From NCBI GenBank assembly GCA_039923935.1, contig JBDTBU010000172.1:1-11652 (forward strand): DNA of 11,652 nt, given 5' to 3'. This stretch comes from Paraktedonobacter sp039923935 (GTDB lineage Bacteria > Chloroflexota > Ktedonobacteria > Ktedonobacterales > Ktedonobacteraceae). The notes under the pieces were generated by a model. It was given only the letters and a program-made list of their open reading frames with translations. It made no database searches and had not been told where the DNA came from. The first letter of the stretch is position 1. Every line of letters starts with the position of its first letter. The position numbers and the translations under genes were made by a program. This document shows positions 1 through 7,177 of the stretch, in pieces.

Positions 1-1122
1 CATGAATTTGGTCAACGGCGATTTGATCTCGTTGGTAGCACTGATAGCCAGGGAAACAAGCCCTTGAGCACCCAGTTGGCGTGCAAACGCTGTCAGTTCC
101 TCGACCTCTTTGCGGCTATACCCACCAGCGCCGGGCACGCGTATACCTTTAATCATGCCTTTGGATGCCAGCACGCTCTGGAAGACGCCAAAGCTACCCG
201 CCGCAGCCAGGTCCGTGATCTCCACCAGAGGTAGATCGAAGCGCAAGTCGGGATGGTCGGTACCATAGCGATTTATCACATCTTTGAAGCTCAGGCGCGG
301 AAAGGGAAGCTGTTTGATGCGTTTGCTGGTCGTTTGCGCAATCAGGTAGATGAGTAGACCCTCCATCAGCCCCATCACATCCTCTTCAGTGACAAAAGAC
401 ATTTCCAGGTCAAGCTGGGTAAATTCTGGCTGGCGATCCGAGCGTTGATCCTCATCGCGGAAGCAACGAGCAATCTGGAAGTAACGGTCCAGACCAGCCA
501 CCATCAACAACTGTTTGAGTTGCTGAGGCGATTGGGGGAGCGCGTAGAACTCGCCTGCATAGAGGCGGCTGGGCACTAGATAATCGCGTGCGCCCTCTGG
601 TGTGCTTTTCATGAGCATGGGCGTCTCGATTTCCAGGAAACCGCGTTCGTCCAAGTAGTCGCGCATGATTTTGACGATGCGGTGGCGCAACATCATATTC
701 TCGCGCATTTTCGGACGGCGCAGATCGAGGTAGCGGTACTTCAGGCGCAACGCTTCATCCACGGTAATCGCGTCATTAATAGGGAATGGTGTTGTGCGGG
801 CAGGATTAAGCGTGCTAATCTGCTCTGCTGTGATCTCGATTCCGCCTGTGCTTAAATGAGAATTTTCTGTACCCGCTAGGCGGTTCACGACTTTGCCCTT
901 GACTTGCACGACATATTCTGAGCGTAGCTCAGAAGCGATGCGGTGCGCCTCTGGCGAGCGTTCGGGGTCGCAGATCACCTGCGTCATCCCATAGCGGTCG
1001 CGTATATCCAGAAAAATCAGGCCGCCGTGGTCACGTCGCCTGTTTACCCAGCCAGCAAGAGTTACCTGCTGACCGACATGCTCTTTATTCAGTTCACCAC
1101 ACGTATGCGTGCGATAAGACAC
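1..1122 (-). CDS. aspS: Aspartyl-tRNA synthetase, bacterial type, C-terminus missing (partial)
   Basis: Charges tRNA-Asp (and, in non-discriminating forms, tRNA-Asn) with aspartate in the cytoplasm. The visible 374 residues read RTHTCGEL at the N-terminus, an OB-fold anticodon-binding domain (about 1-105), the class II core with motif 1 around 145-186 (ETPML, TPEGARDYLVPSR), ALPQSPQ at 195-200 and motif 2 FRDEDQRSDRQPEFTQLD at 221-238. The GAD insertion starts near 285. The family is about 590 residues long, so roughly the last third, including motif 3, lies beyond the left edge. Start: GTG at 1122 gives the family-like N-terminus MSYRTHTCGEL; an in-frame GTG at 1134 is an alternative, with AAAGG about 12 nt upstream, and an in-frame stop at 1140-1138 limits the choice. 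There is no in-frame ATG. His32 and Gly84 are at the positions that separate non-discriminating from discriminating enzymes. Identification is secure; only the start is uncertain. Confidence 0.96.
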   Translation of the reverse strand, partial: MSYRTHTCGELNKEHVGQQVTLAGWVNRRRDHGGLIFLDIRDRYGMTQVICDPERSPEAHRIASELRSEYVVQVKGKVVNRLAGTENSHLSTGGIEITAEQISTLNPARTTPFPINDAITVDEALRLKYRYLDLRRPKMRENMMLRHRIVKIMRDYLDERGFLEIETPMLMKSTPEGARDYLVPSRLYAGEFYALPQSPQQLKQLLMVAGLDRYFQIARCFRDEDQRSDRQPEFTQLDLEMSFVTEEDVMGLMEGLLIYLIAQTTSKRIKQLPFPRLSFKDVINRYGTDHPDLRFDLPLVEITDLAAAGSFGVFQSVLASKGMIKGIRVPGAGGYSRKEVEELTAFARQLGAQGLVSLAISATNEIKSPLTKFM

Positions 1123-1237
1123 CTCAAAACCCACGATTCACTACTGCCTTTCTAAATAGGTTGAAACCTGTTCAATCAATACGACGTATATGTTAGCTGT
1201 CCTGCTGTTTTGTCTACAACACCAAGAACTGCTCGTG

Positions 1238-1281
1238 CATTCCCCAAATGCGGCTGCCTGTCTCATTCCCCAAATGCGGCT
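1238..1281. repeat. 18-bp direct repeat, two copies 26 bp apart
   Basis: The sequence cattccccaaatgcggct occurs exactly at 1238-1255 and again at 1264-1281, separated by 8 bp. The second copy runs into the left arm of the neighbouring inverted repeat. Two perfect copies in a short spacer suggest an intergenic repeat family rather than chance, but copy number elsewhere in the genome cannot be seen here. Confidence 0.8.
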
Positions 1282-1353
1282 AGCTCCAGATGATTCATCT
1301 CAATTATCTGGAGCTAGCCTCTTTCTGCCTTGCATATAGAGAGGGAGCTAGCC
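1278..1353. repeat. Inverted repeat with three copies of the ggctagctcc core
   Basis: A perfect 14-bp stem is formed by ggctagctccagat (1278-1291) and atctggagctagcc (1306-1319) with a 14-nt loop. A further copy of the right arm, ggagctagcc, lies at 1344-1353 within a 12-bp direct repeat (1310-1321 and 1344-1355). The left arm can therefore pair with either right arm. No T-run follows the stem on either strand, so a classical intrinsic terminator is not supported, although it may still shape the 3' end of the phosphatase transcript. Confidence 0.75.
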
Positions 1354-1404
1354 TCCATCTCGTGTTCTTGGCACGATATGCAAAAACGTGACCACCCTGT
1401 ATAG

Positions 1405-3831
1405 TTAGGAGATACAAGCTTGTTGTGCGCCAGCACTGACCTCTATCAAGTTCTGGATGCCTTGTGCGTTCTGGCCGAGAATATAGACGATTGTTCCACC
1501 TGGATTAGTCGCCACGCTCTTAATCGTGTTGAAGTCACTGAGCGAGACATATTGCTGGATCAAATTGAGCGTCACACTATTCCCAGGAGTATTGTTGGTC
1601 GGGCTGGCGGTTGGTGTCACATCCGGCCCTCCACTGGAAGCTGCGGGTTGGATGATCAGATCTAGCACGCGGTGATTGGCCGGATCTCCGATAAAGAGAT
1701 GTGTCATGCCATCCGTTTTCACAAAACCCGCGTTTAACGTTGCCGGATTGGTTGTTGAAGGCATAGGAATAGTCAACTGACGGCTGCCTTTTGGCACAAT
1801 CAAGGGCACTGTTGGCACTGGCGTCGTAGCCGTAAAATTCTGATCTCCTGTTGTCAAAGGCTGGAAAATTGGCACATTGATCAAGACTGGCGTAGGATTC
1901 GCGAGTGTTGCGTCAGCAGCGTTGATTTGCAAATTGAGTACTGAGCCGTTCGCGAGGAGCAGGAAAAGTTGATTCGGAAAGGCCGTGGCGCTGACAATTT
2001 CGTCTGAAACCGAGATCAATTTTTTCTGAGTCATGGTCAAGACATCTTTCGCGCCCAGGTTGTAGCTCGCGATCACGGCAGTGTTAGGATTAGATTTTGA
2101 GAAGAGAATCACATAGGCGTTATTATCCGATCCGGTAATTAGGCTAGGGATGCTCCCCCCCTGGGTCAGGGATGTGTCGATAGCTTGCGACTGCATGGAT
2201 TGTAGCGTGATATTGATAGTTGGGCGCAGCAGATTGAGGCTATAACTTGCCAGACCATTGGTATCGGTCTGTGTACTCAACGCGAAGATTTTGTCTCCGC
2301 TTCCAACCATATTTGTGATCTGTGCATTTGGCGTTGAAAGCGTGAAAGCAGGCTGTAGGCTATTGGCTGAAACCAACCCGTAGATTGTGCCATTCTGCCC
2401 CAAGGTATAGTAGAGATCCGAGTTGTTGGATTGCAGGACCGTTGCAGTCTGTTGCTGTGTCCCAGTTGTACTCGCATTCAATGTAGTAGGAGCAGCGTTC
2501 GTACAGGGAAGCGGCGCAATTTTCGCTTCCTGGTTATATGTTATAATCGCCGTTTTGGTTTCCGTGACCAGCCGTGCTTGCAGGCTAGTCTGGCGAGCAC
2601 TTGCGTTGGCATCCAGGTTCTGGAGCGTGTGCAACTGTTGTTGGGCTGTTGCTAGGTCTTGCAGCGCTTGAGCCGGACGATTAGCCAATTCGCCACTGGC
2701 TTGGGTGATTAACTGATCCGCGCTGCTTAGTGTCGAAGTGACCATTTGGCTCATATGCAGGAAATAATACCCGCTGCTACTGGCTGCCACTAGGACAAAG
2801 AGAATCAGCAGGACAATGGTCGGATAGAAGAGACGCCCATGGTGTTTTTGGGAGCGCACGGCTGGTCGCGGATCTGTAGCGCTTTCTGATGAGATCATCG
2901 GTCCACTGGCACTGGTATAAGAGGGGAATGGGCTGCCCGGCAGAGGGATCTCGTCGTTACGAGTCGCTGCATTAATAGCCCCCGGCATCAATGCAAACAA
3001 GCGGGCTGTGTCCGCGTCGCTCAGTTCAGTACCGCCAGCCAGGACTGGCTGGCGCACATTCGGTGGTTCGACGCCGAGATCTTGTACCTGTGCGACTATG
3101 GCGGTGATATTATCTGGTCCACCGTTCTCGTTAGCGCGTTCAACCAGATGATAGACGCTTTCTTGTGGCCCAAACTGGTCGATAGTGTGAAGTAACTCTT
3201 CATCACTAATCAGGCCAGAAAGGCCATCACTACAGAGTATCAGCGTATCGCCTTCTTCCAGTTGTTCCCGAAAAATGTCTATATCTACTTCGAGTTGTGT
3301 GCCCAGGCTGCGCGTGATTACATTGCGTTGTGCGTGAATACGTGCCTGTTCTTCCGTTAAAAGGCCAGCACGCACCTGTTCTGCAACCCATGAATGATCC
3401 TGGGAAACCTGTCGGATGCGCGATTGACGGACTAAATAGGCCCGACTATCGCCAATATTGGCGATATACGCCATATTTCCACGCAACACAGCGGCAACAC
3501 AGGTGGTACCCATGCCGCTGCGTAGCATATTTTCCGCTGCACGCTGCTGAATAGCCGCGTTAGCTCGTCGAATAGCTTGTAAGAGCGACGTTGGCACATC
3601 GTCGTTATCGTCCTGATAATAGGCATTGCTGACCGTGTCCACAGCAATTTCACTGGCCACCTCTCCCGCTGCATGTCCACCCATCCCATCGGCCACAATG
3701 AACAACGCGCCTTTATGTGCCATCGCCATTGGATCTTTGGGGATGACATACGCCATGTTATCTTCGTTATGGTCACGTTTACGGCCAACATCGGTTAGCT
3801 GTGCAACATCGAGACGAAGTAGTTTCGCCAC
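1405..3831 (-). CDS. Transmembrane PP2C-type Ser/Thr protein phosphatase with outer propeller-like domain
   Basis: Removes phosphate from Ser/Thr of cytoplasmic proteins, using two metal ions. The PP2C domain spans about 8-250: RKRDHNED (17-24), VADGMGGHAAGEVAS (46-60), GDSRAYL (127-133), RNVITRSLG (169-177), LCSDGLS (199-205) and GGPDNITAIV (237-246), so the metal-binding Asp48, Asp201 and Asp240 are all present. A polar linker rich in Pro and Ser (250-333) leads to one membrane helix (about 334-357). A Gln/Ala-rich, probably helical stretch (360-430) follows, and then about 350 residues of beta-rich sequence. This part includes an NHL-like motif, GDPANHRVLDL (715-725), and is bracketed by two lone cysteines, C443 and C806. 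The predicted topology is phosphatase inside, sensor outside. The start is GTG with GGGAG 8 nt upstream (3840-3844). Stand-alone PP2C enzymes are about 240-260 residues, so the 808-residue length reflects the added modules. No partner kinase is in the window; the outer ligand is unknown. Confidence 0.92.
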   Translation of the reverse strand: MAKLLRLDVAQLTDVGRKRDHNEDNMAYVIPKDPMAMAHKGALFIVADGMGGHAAGEVASEIAVDTVSNAYYQDDNDDVPTSLLQAIRRANAAIQQRAAENMLRSGMGTTCVAAVLRGNMAYIANIGDSRAYLVRQSRIRQVSQDHSWVAEQVRAGLLTEEQARIHAQRNVITRSLGTQLEVDIDIFREQLEEGDTLILCSDGLSGLISDEELLHTIDQFGPQESVYHLVERANENGGPDNITAIVAQVQDLGVEPPNVRQPVLAGGTELSDADTARLFALMPGAINAATRNDEIPLPGSPFPSYTSASGPMISSESATDPRPAVRSQKHHGRLFYPTIVLLILFVLVAASSSGYYFLHMSQMVTSTLSSADQLITQASGELANRPAQALQDLATAQQQLHTLQNLDANASARQTSLQARLVTETKTAIITYNQEAKIAPLPCTNAAPTTLNASTTGTQQQTATVLQSNNSDLYYTLGQNGTIYGLVSANSLQPAFTLSTPNAQITNMVGSGDKIFALSTQTDTNGLASYSLNLLRPTINITLQSMQSQAIDTSLTQGGSIPSLITGSDNNAYVILFSKSNPNTAVIASYNLGAKDVLTMTQKKLISVSDEIVSATAFPNQLFLLLANGSVLNLQINAADATLANPTPVLINVPIFQPLTTGDQNFTATTPVPTVPLIVPKGSRQLTIPMPSTTNPATLNAGFVKTDGMTHLFIGDPANHRVLDLIIQPAASSGGPDVTPTASPTNNTPGNSVTLNLIQQYVSLSDFNTIKSVATNPGGTIVYILGQNAQGIQNLIEVSAGAQQACIS

Positions 3832-3944
3832 GCACTTTTCTCCCGTAATGTAGAGATTACACCTGCCATGAGCCTTTCGTTTGTGACAAAAAGCTCTTCT
3901 CGCCAGGGGGGTACAGACCCTACCAGTTCCTGAAAGTTTCGGCT

Positions 3945-3973
3945 ATCATACACCGATGTAGAGAAAAACGCAA
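3945..3973 (-). promoter_or_regulatory. Candidate sigma-70 promoter for the phosphatase gene
   Basis: On the minus strand TTGCGT (3973-3968) and TATGAT (3950-3945) are separated by exactly 17 bp. The -10 box matches the consensus at 5 of 6 positions, while the -35 matches at 3 of 6. The implied leader is about 105 nt. This is pattern matching only. Confidence 0.4.
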
Positions 3974-4078
3974 CGCACATGCTTTTTTGGTATGCCAGAC
4001 CCAGCGTTTTCTGCCCCTTTGAATGGTAGAATACAAGAGAGGAGTAGACCAGCAAGGAGAACGATCTGCCATTTTTCC

Positions 4079-4109
4079 TCGGCCTGAAGCGATGGGCTTC
4101 CTAGGCCGA
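4079..4109. other. Imperfect hairpin in the divergent spacer
   Basis: The arms tcggcct (4079-4085) and aggccga (4103-4109) pair over 7 bp; after a small asymmetric bulge, aagc (4087-4090) pairs with gctt (4096-4099). No T-tract follows on either strand, so a terminator is unlikely. It could be a protein-binding site or have no role. Confidence 0.4.
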
Positions 4110-4180
4110 TCTCTGTGAAGAGTATTATCTTGCTAGAGCAGGCCAAATGGGTAGTTTTCGTATACGGTTTAATGTCAGCA

Positions 4181-4190
4181 TAGTATACTA
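4181..4190. promoter_or_regulatory. Perfect 10-bp palindrome tagtatacta, candidate operator
   Basis: The sequence is identical on both strands, lies 109 bp before the first EPS start codon and 15 bp before a TTGACA box. A related gtatac occurs at 4160-4165. A short palindrome next to a promoter is typical of a dimeric regulator site, but the regulator is unknown and chance occurrence cannot be excluded. Confidence 0.35.
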
Positions 4191-4204
4191 GAGCCTAGCA
4201 AAGG

Positions 4205-4234
4205 TTGACACTGTTACCCAGGCAAATCCAGATT
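4205..4234 (+). promoter_or_regulatory. Candidate EPS operon promoter with strong -35 and weak -10
   Basis: A consensus TTGACA lies at 4205-4210. The best -10 at a tolerable distance is cagatt (4229-4234, spacer 18), matching only 3 of 6 positions. A perfect -35 with a poor -10 is compatible with an activator-dependent promoter or an alternative sigma factor. Weak evidence. Confidence 0.3.
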
Positions 4235-4256
4235 CGTCGTAGATCTGTCAGGGATT

Positions 4257-4266
4257 TTACGCGTAA
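4257..4266. promoter_or_regulatory. Perfect 10-bp palindrome ttacgcgtaa, candidate operator
   Basis: A perfect palindrome lies 32 bp before the first EPS start codon and downstream of the putative promoter, where a bound dimer could block transcription. It differs in sequence from the palindrome at 4181-4190, so the two would not be one regulator's paired sites. Confidence 0.3.
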
Positions 4267-4298
4267 GTGAAGGCGAATCCGCATGGTGAGGAGACGGT

Positions 4299-5525
4299 AT
4301 GCATATTGGTATTAATGCTCAATTACTCTCGTTTAGTCAGAATTATCGTAATGGTGGGATTAGCCGTTATATTCGCTATTTTCTGGATGAATTGGCTCTG
4401 CATCCTGGTGAACATGAGTATACTATTTTTGTGAATGGACCAGAGATTGTTGCCCAACTGGGGGTGCAGCATCCACAACTGCAATTTGTGCCTGCCACTT
4501 GGTCTGAGAGTAACCCGGCTGCGCGTGTGGCCTGGGAGCAATTGACGCTGCCCACGCTGATTCGCCAGCGCGGTATCCAGGTATTACATTCGCCAGCCAA
4601 TGTGTTGCCGGAATTTTTACCACGCAGGTGCGCTGGAGTTGTGACACTCCACGATCTAGCTTTTCTGCGTATGCCGGAAGTGTTGACACGCCCTAAGCGT
4701 GTCTATCATCGCACCTTTACAGTGCGTAGCCTGCGTCGGGCTGCCATGATTATCGCTGTCTCTGAGAGTACTAGCCGAGATCTAACTGAGTTGTTGGAAG
4801 TATCTCCACAACGCATTGTTACCGTCTACCCCTGTCTTGATAAGCGTTTTAGTCATCCGGTGACTGATGAGGAGGTGCGGGCCTTTCGCGAGCGCCAGGG
4901 TCTAGTGCAGGGATTTCTGCTCTATCTGGGCACGTTAGAGCCGCGTAAGAATATTCCTACCCTGCTGGATGCTTATGCGCGTTTGCGTGAGACGACTGGC
5001 ACACAGATCAAGTTAGTCCTAGCGGGTAGCAAGGGTTGGCTGTACGAAGCTATTTTTGCTCGTGTACAGGAGTTAGGATTGGAGAACGAGGTTCTTTTCC
5101 CAGGCTTTGTGAGCGATGCTGAGCAGCCGCTCTGGTATCATGCAGCCTCGGCCTTTGTCTATCCCTCGCTGTACGAAGGTTTTGGTTATCCTGTGGCAGA
5201 GGCGCTGGCTTGTGGCATACCCGTCGTGACCTCTACTGTTTCGAGCTTGCCTGAGGCAGGAATGGGAATTGCCTTGACCGTCGATCCTCACGATGTTGAG
5301 GCTATGGCCGCAACTCTGCACAGAGCACTCAGTGATGTCGCTTTGCGGGAACATTGTAAGGCTCAGGCAGCAACGGTGCGAGCGCGTTTTTCAGCCGCTG
5401 CTCTGGTCCAACAAACTATCGCCGTGTACGAACAAGCTGTAACATTGCATGTAACGCACCGCAAAGGATCATCTCTGATGACGAGAGATGAGAACGAATT
5501 CTTATCCCGTTCTGGCAAAGAATGA
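4299..5525 (+). CDS. Glycosyltransferase, GT4 family (GT-B fold)
   Basis: Transfers a sugar from an activated nucleotide donor to the growing lipid-linked glycan on the cytoplasmic face of the inner membrane. The N-terminal acceptor domain (about 1-190) has NGGISRY (18-24) and TLHDLAF (116-122). The C-terminal donor domain begins at FLLYLGTLEPRKN (206-218), with Lys217 in the expected donor-phosphate-binding position, and has the EX7E signature Glu293/Glu301 in YEGFGYPVAEALACGIPVV (292-310). Retaining chemistry is known for GT4. The likely sugar (often mannose in related proteins) cannot be read from sequence. The last 30 residues are polar and look like an extension. Start: ATG with GAGGAG 5 nt upstream (4288-4293). 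It is the first gene of the plus-strand EPS block, and the sugar-phosphate transferase follows 39 bp later. Confidence 0.9.
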   Translation: MHIGINAQLLSFSQNYRNGGISRYIRYFLDELALHPGEHEYTIFVNGPEIVAQLGVQHPQLQFVPATWSESNPAARVAWEQLTLPTLIRQRGIQVLHSPANVLPEFLPRRCAGVVTLHDLAFLRMPEVLTRPKRVYHRTFTVRSLRRAAMIIAVSESTSRDLTELLEVSPQRIVTVYPCLDKRFSHPVTDEEVRAFRERQGLVQGFLLYLGTLEPRKNIPTLLDAYARLRETTGTQIKLVLAGSKGWLYEAIFARVQELGLENEVLFPGFVSDAEQPLWYHAASAFVYPSLYEGFGYPVAEALACGIPVVTSTVSSLPEAGMGIALTVDPHDVEAMAATLHRALSDVALREHCKAQAATVRARFSAAALVQQTIAVYEQAVTLHVTHRKGSSLMTRDENEFLSRSGKE

Positions 5526-5564
5526 GAGTCTCTTATGCCGAATGGCAAGGAGTAAAATTAAGAT

Positions 5565-7175
5565 ATGGCTCAATTCGTGGACAGTAGCGAAGTATCACAG
5601 ACAAGCGGACAAAATGGCAATAGTATGCAAAACGATATCCCAGAGATTTCTACTGGAGGCACCACTGGCCAGATTACCAAGGTAATCTCTGCCCGTCGTA
5701 AAGATCTCCGGCAGTGGCGTTTGTTTGAAATCGCTTTGACGGTAGTCGTAGATGCGCTTTTATTGTATGTAGCCTTTCAAGTGGCTTATTATGTGCGCTA
5801 CAACACATGGCTCTTCAATAGTAATCTGATAGCACAGTTGCGTACCGATGTGTTTGGCCAGAATACGGTATCGGGAGAAGATGTACCTACAAATATTGGG
5901 GTTTTCCTGCCGCTAGAAATCGGTATCATTATTGGGGCGCTGCTGCTTTTTGTTGCACGCGGACTTTACTCGGTGCGCTTGGCGGGCAATCTGTTTATGC
6001 AGGTACGGTTGATAGTCACCTCGTTGACGATTGGCCTCTCGGTCCTGGTGGCCTATTACTTTGTCTTCCAGCCACCACGTCCGTCGCGCCTTCTGGTGCC
6101 TTTCATCTGGCTCAGTGCCATCGGAATTCTTTGTCTGGGTAGAATGGTCCTTTCGATTTTGATGGGTATGCTCCATCGTATGGGAATGGGTGAGAGGCGC
6201 CTGCTGGTGGTTGGTTCTGGTCGCCTAAGTAAGATGATTATGCAGCATATCGCGGCGACTCCCCACCTGGGCTATGCTATCGTTGGTTTTCTACACGATA
6301 TGCACGAGCCTGCGGGCGATTTTGGGCGCTTCCCAATGTTGGGTACGTTGGATGATCTGGCGACGGTGATTCGTTCGATGCAGGTCGATGAGGTGATTAT
6401 CGCGCTGCCTTCGGAACTCCATTTGCAGACTATTCGCAGTGTGCGCCTGTGTGAGCGGCTGGGCGCGTCTTTCAAGTTAGTACCAGAACTCTATGAGCTG
6501 AGCCTGGCACGCATTGATATGGAGGCTATCGAAGGCATTCCACTGCTGGGCGTGAAGCAGAAACAGTTGAATACGATTCAGCGCGGAGTGATGCGCCTGA
6601 CGGATATCGTAGGCGCGGTACTGATACTCCTGTTGGGTTTGCCAATCTGGTTGTGCTTTGCGTTGATTATCAAGCTGACCTCACCTGGTGAAGCGATTTT
6701 CTCGCAGCCCCGTGTTGGGTTGAATGGGCGCAAGTTTCGGTGCTACAAATTCCGCACGATGCAGGAAAATGCTGAACAGGTGCTACACACGTTGTTGGCA
6801 CACAATGAGGCTCAGGGGCCGTTGTTCAAGATGAAGGATGATCCGCGCGTCACTGCAATTGGCAAATTTTTGCGCCGCAGTAGCTTGGATGAGATTCCTC
6901 AGTTACTCAATGTGATCAAAGGTGAGATGAGCTTGGTTGGGCCGCGTCCGCCTCTTCAGAGAGAGGTAGAGCAGTACCAGGAATGGCAGAAAGGGCGTTT
7001 GGCAATGAAGCCCGGCATGACTGGTCTGTGGCAGGTGCGCGGACGTAGTAATCTGACATTCGACGAGGGTGTGTTGATGGACCTCTATTATATTGAAAAC
7101 TGGTCGTTGCGCCTCTACTACCAGATTCTCTTACGCACTGTTCCATCGGTGCTATTCAGCCGAGGAGCTTATTAA
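5565..7175 (+). CDS. Polyprenyl-phosphate sugar-1-phosphate transferase (EPS priming enzyme, WcaJ/WbaP type)
   Basis: Starts glycan synthesis by moving a hexose-1-phosphate from a UDP-sugar to undecaprenyl phosphate in the inner membrane. About 50 polar residues precede four hydrophobic segments (about 55-77, 113-131, 146-168, 176-200). A Rossmann-like CoA_binding_3 domain follows, with LLVVGSGRLS at 213-222. The catalytic Bac_transf domain runs from about 340 to the end: a re-entrant helix with Pro360, KFRTM (395-399), the catalytic pair Asp442-Glu443 in SLDEIPQ, SLVGPRPP (456-463) and KPGMTGLWQVRGRS (482-495). At 536 residues it is slightly longer than the usual 460-480, mainly through the N-terminal tail. 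The start ATG has AAGGAG 12 nt upstream, a rather long spacing. The sugar (glucose or galactose are common) is not predictable. The next gene starts 2 bp after its stop, so the two are translationally coupled. Confidence 0.95.
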   Translation: MAQFVDSSEVSQTSGQNGNSMQNDIPEISTGGTTGQITKVISARRKDLRQWRLFEIALTVVVDALLLYVAFQVAYYVRYNTWLFNSNLIAQLRTDVFGQNTVSGEDVPTNIGVFLPLEIGIIIGALLLFVARGLYSVRLAGNLFMQVRLIVTSLTIGLSVLVAYYFVFQPPRPSRLLVPFIWLSAIGILCLGRMVLSILMGMLHRMGMGERRLLVVGSGRLSKMIMQHIAATPHLGYAIVGFLHDMHEPAGDFGRFPMLGTLDDLATVIRSMQVDEVIIALPSELHLQTIRSVRLCERLGASFKLVPELYELSLARIDMEAIEGIPLLGVKQKQLNTIQRGVMRLTDIVGAVLILLLGLPIWLCFALIIKLTSPGEAIFSQPRVGLNGRKFRCYKFRTMQENAEQVLHTLLAHNEAQGPLFKMKDDPRVTAIGKFLRRSSLDEIPQLLNVIKGEMSLVGPRPPLQREVEQYQEWQKGRLAMKPGMTGLWQVRGRSNLTFDEGVLMDLYYIENWSLRLYYQILLRTVPSVLFSRGAY

Positions 7176-7177
7176 GC

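Larger units (their letters stand above)
1123..1404. other. Repeat-rich spacer between the phosphatase gene and aspS
   Basis: This 282-bp interval lies downstream of the phosphatase gene and upstream of aspS, both on the minus strand. No credible coding frame is seen. It holds an 18-bp direct repeat, a 14-bp inverted repeat with a third partial copy, an 8-bp inverted repeat (1222-1229 with 1364-1371) enclosing these elements, and a small hairpin (1360-1364 with 1372-1376). A minus-strand TAGACA about 85 bp upstream of the aspS start could be a -35 box, but no good -10 is placed correctly, so the aspS promoter is not defined. Confidence 0.6.
3832..4298. other. Divergent intergenic region between the phosphatase gene and the EPS operon
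   Basis: A 467-bp non-coding interval lies between two genes transcribed away from each other, so it should hold both promoters. Short frames in it lack family features and sensible start sites. It contains a minus-strand promoter candidate (3945-3973), a plus-strand TTGACA (4205-4210), two perfect 10-bp palindromes (4181-4190, 4257-4266) and an imperfect hairpin (4079-4109). Confidence 0.7.

Noticed and set aside
943..1155. 70-codon plus-strand frame at the aspS 5' end
   Set aside because: It is the complement of the conserved AspRS N-terminal domain and has no ribosome binding site or family match.
1387..1400. Minus-strand acagggtggtcacg resembles the T-box core, upstream of an aminoacyl-tRNA synthetase gene
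   Set aside because: It lies right after the phosphatase stop codon, about 280 nt from aspS, diverges from the conserved GGTNACCGCG-like end, and there is no room for Stem I because the upstream sequence is coding. No terminator with a T-run follows.
4184..4189. TATACT as a -10 box for the EPS operon
   Set aside because: No acceptable -35 hexamer lies 15-19 bp upstream and there is no extended TGN; the hexamer is explained by the palindrome around it.
5534..5554. Six-codon frame (MPNGKE) between the first GT4 and the priming transferase genes
   Set aside because: It has no ribosome binding site of its own and simply spans the AAGGAG site of the next gene; a leader-peptide role is not supported.
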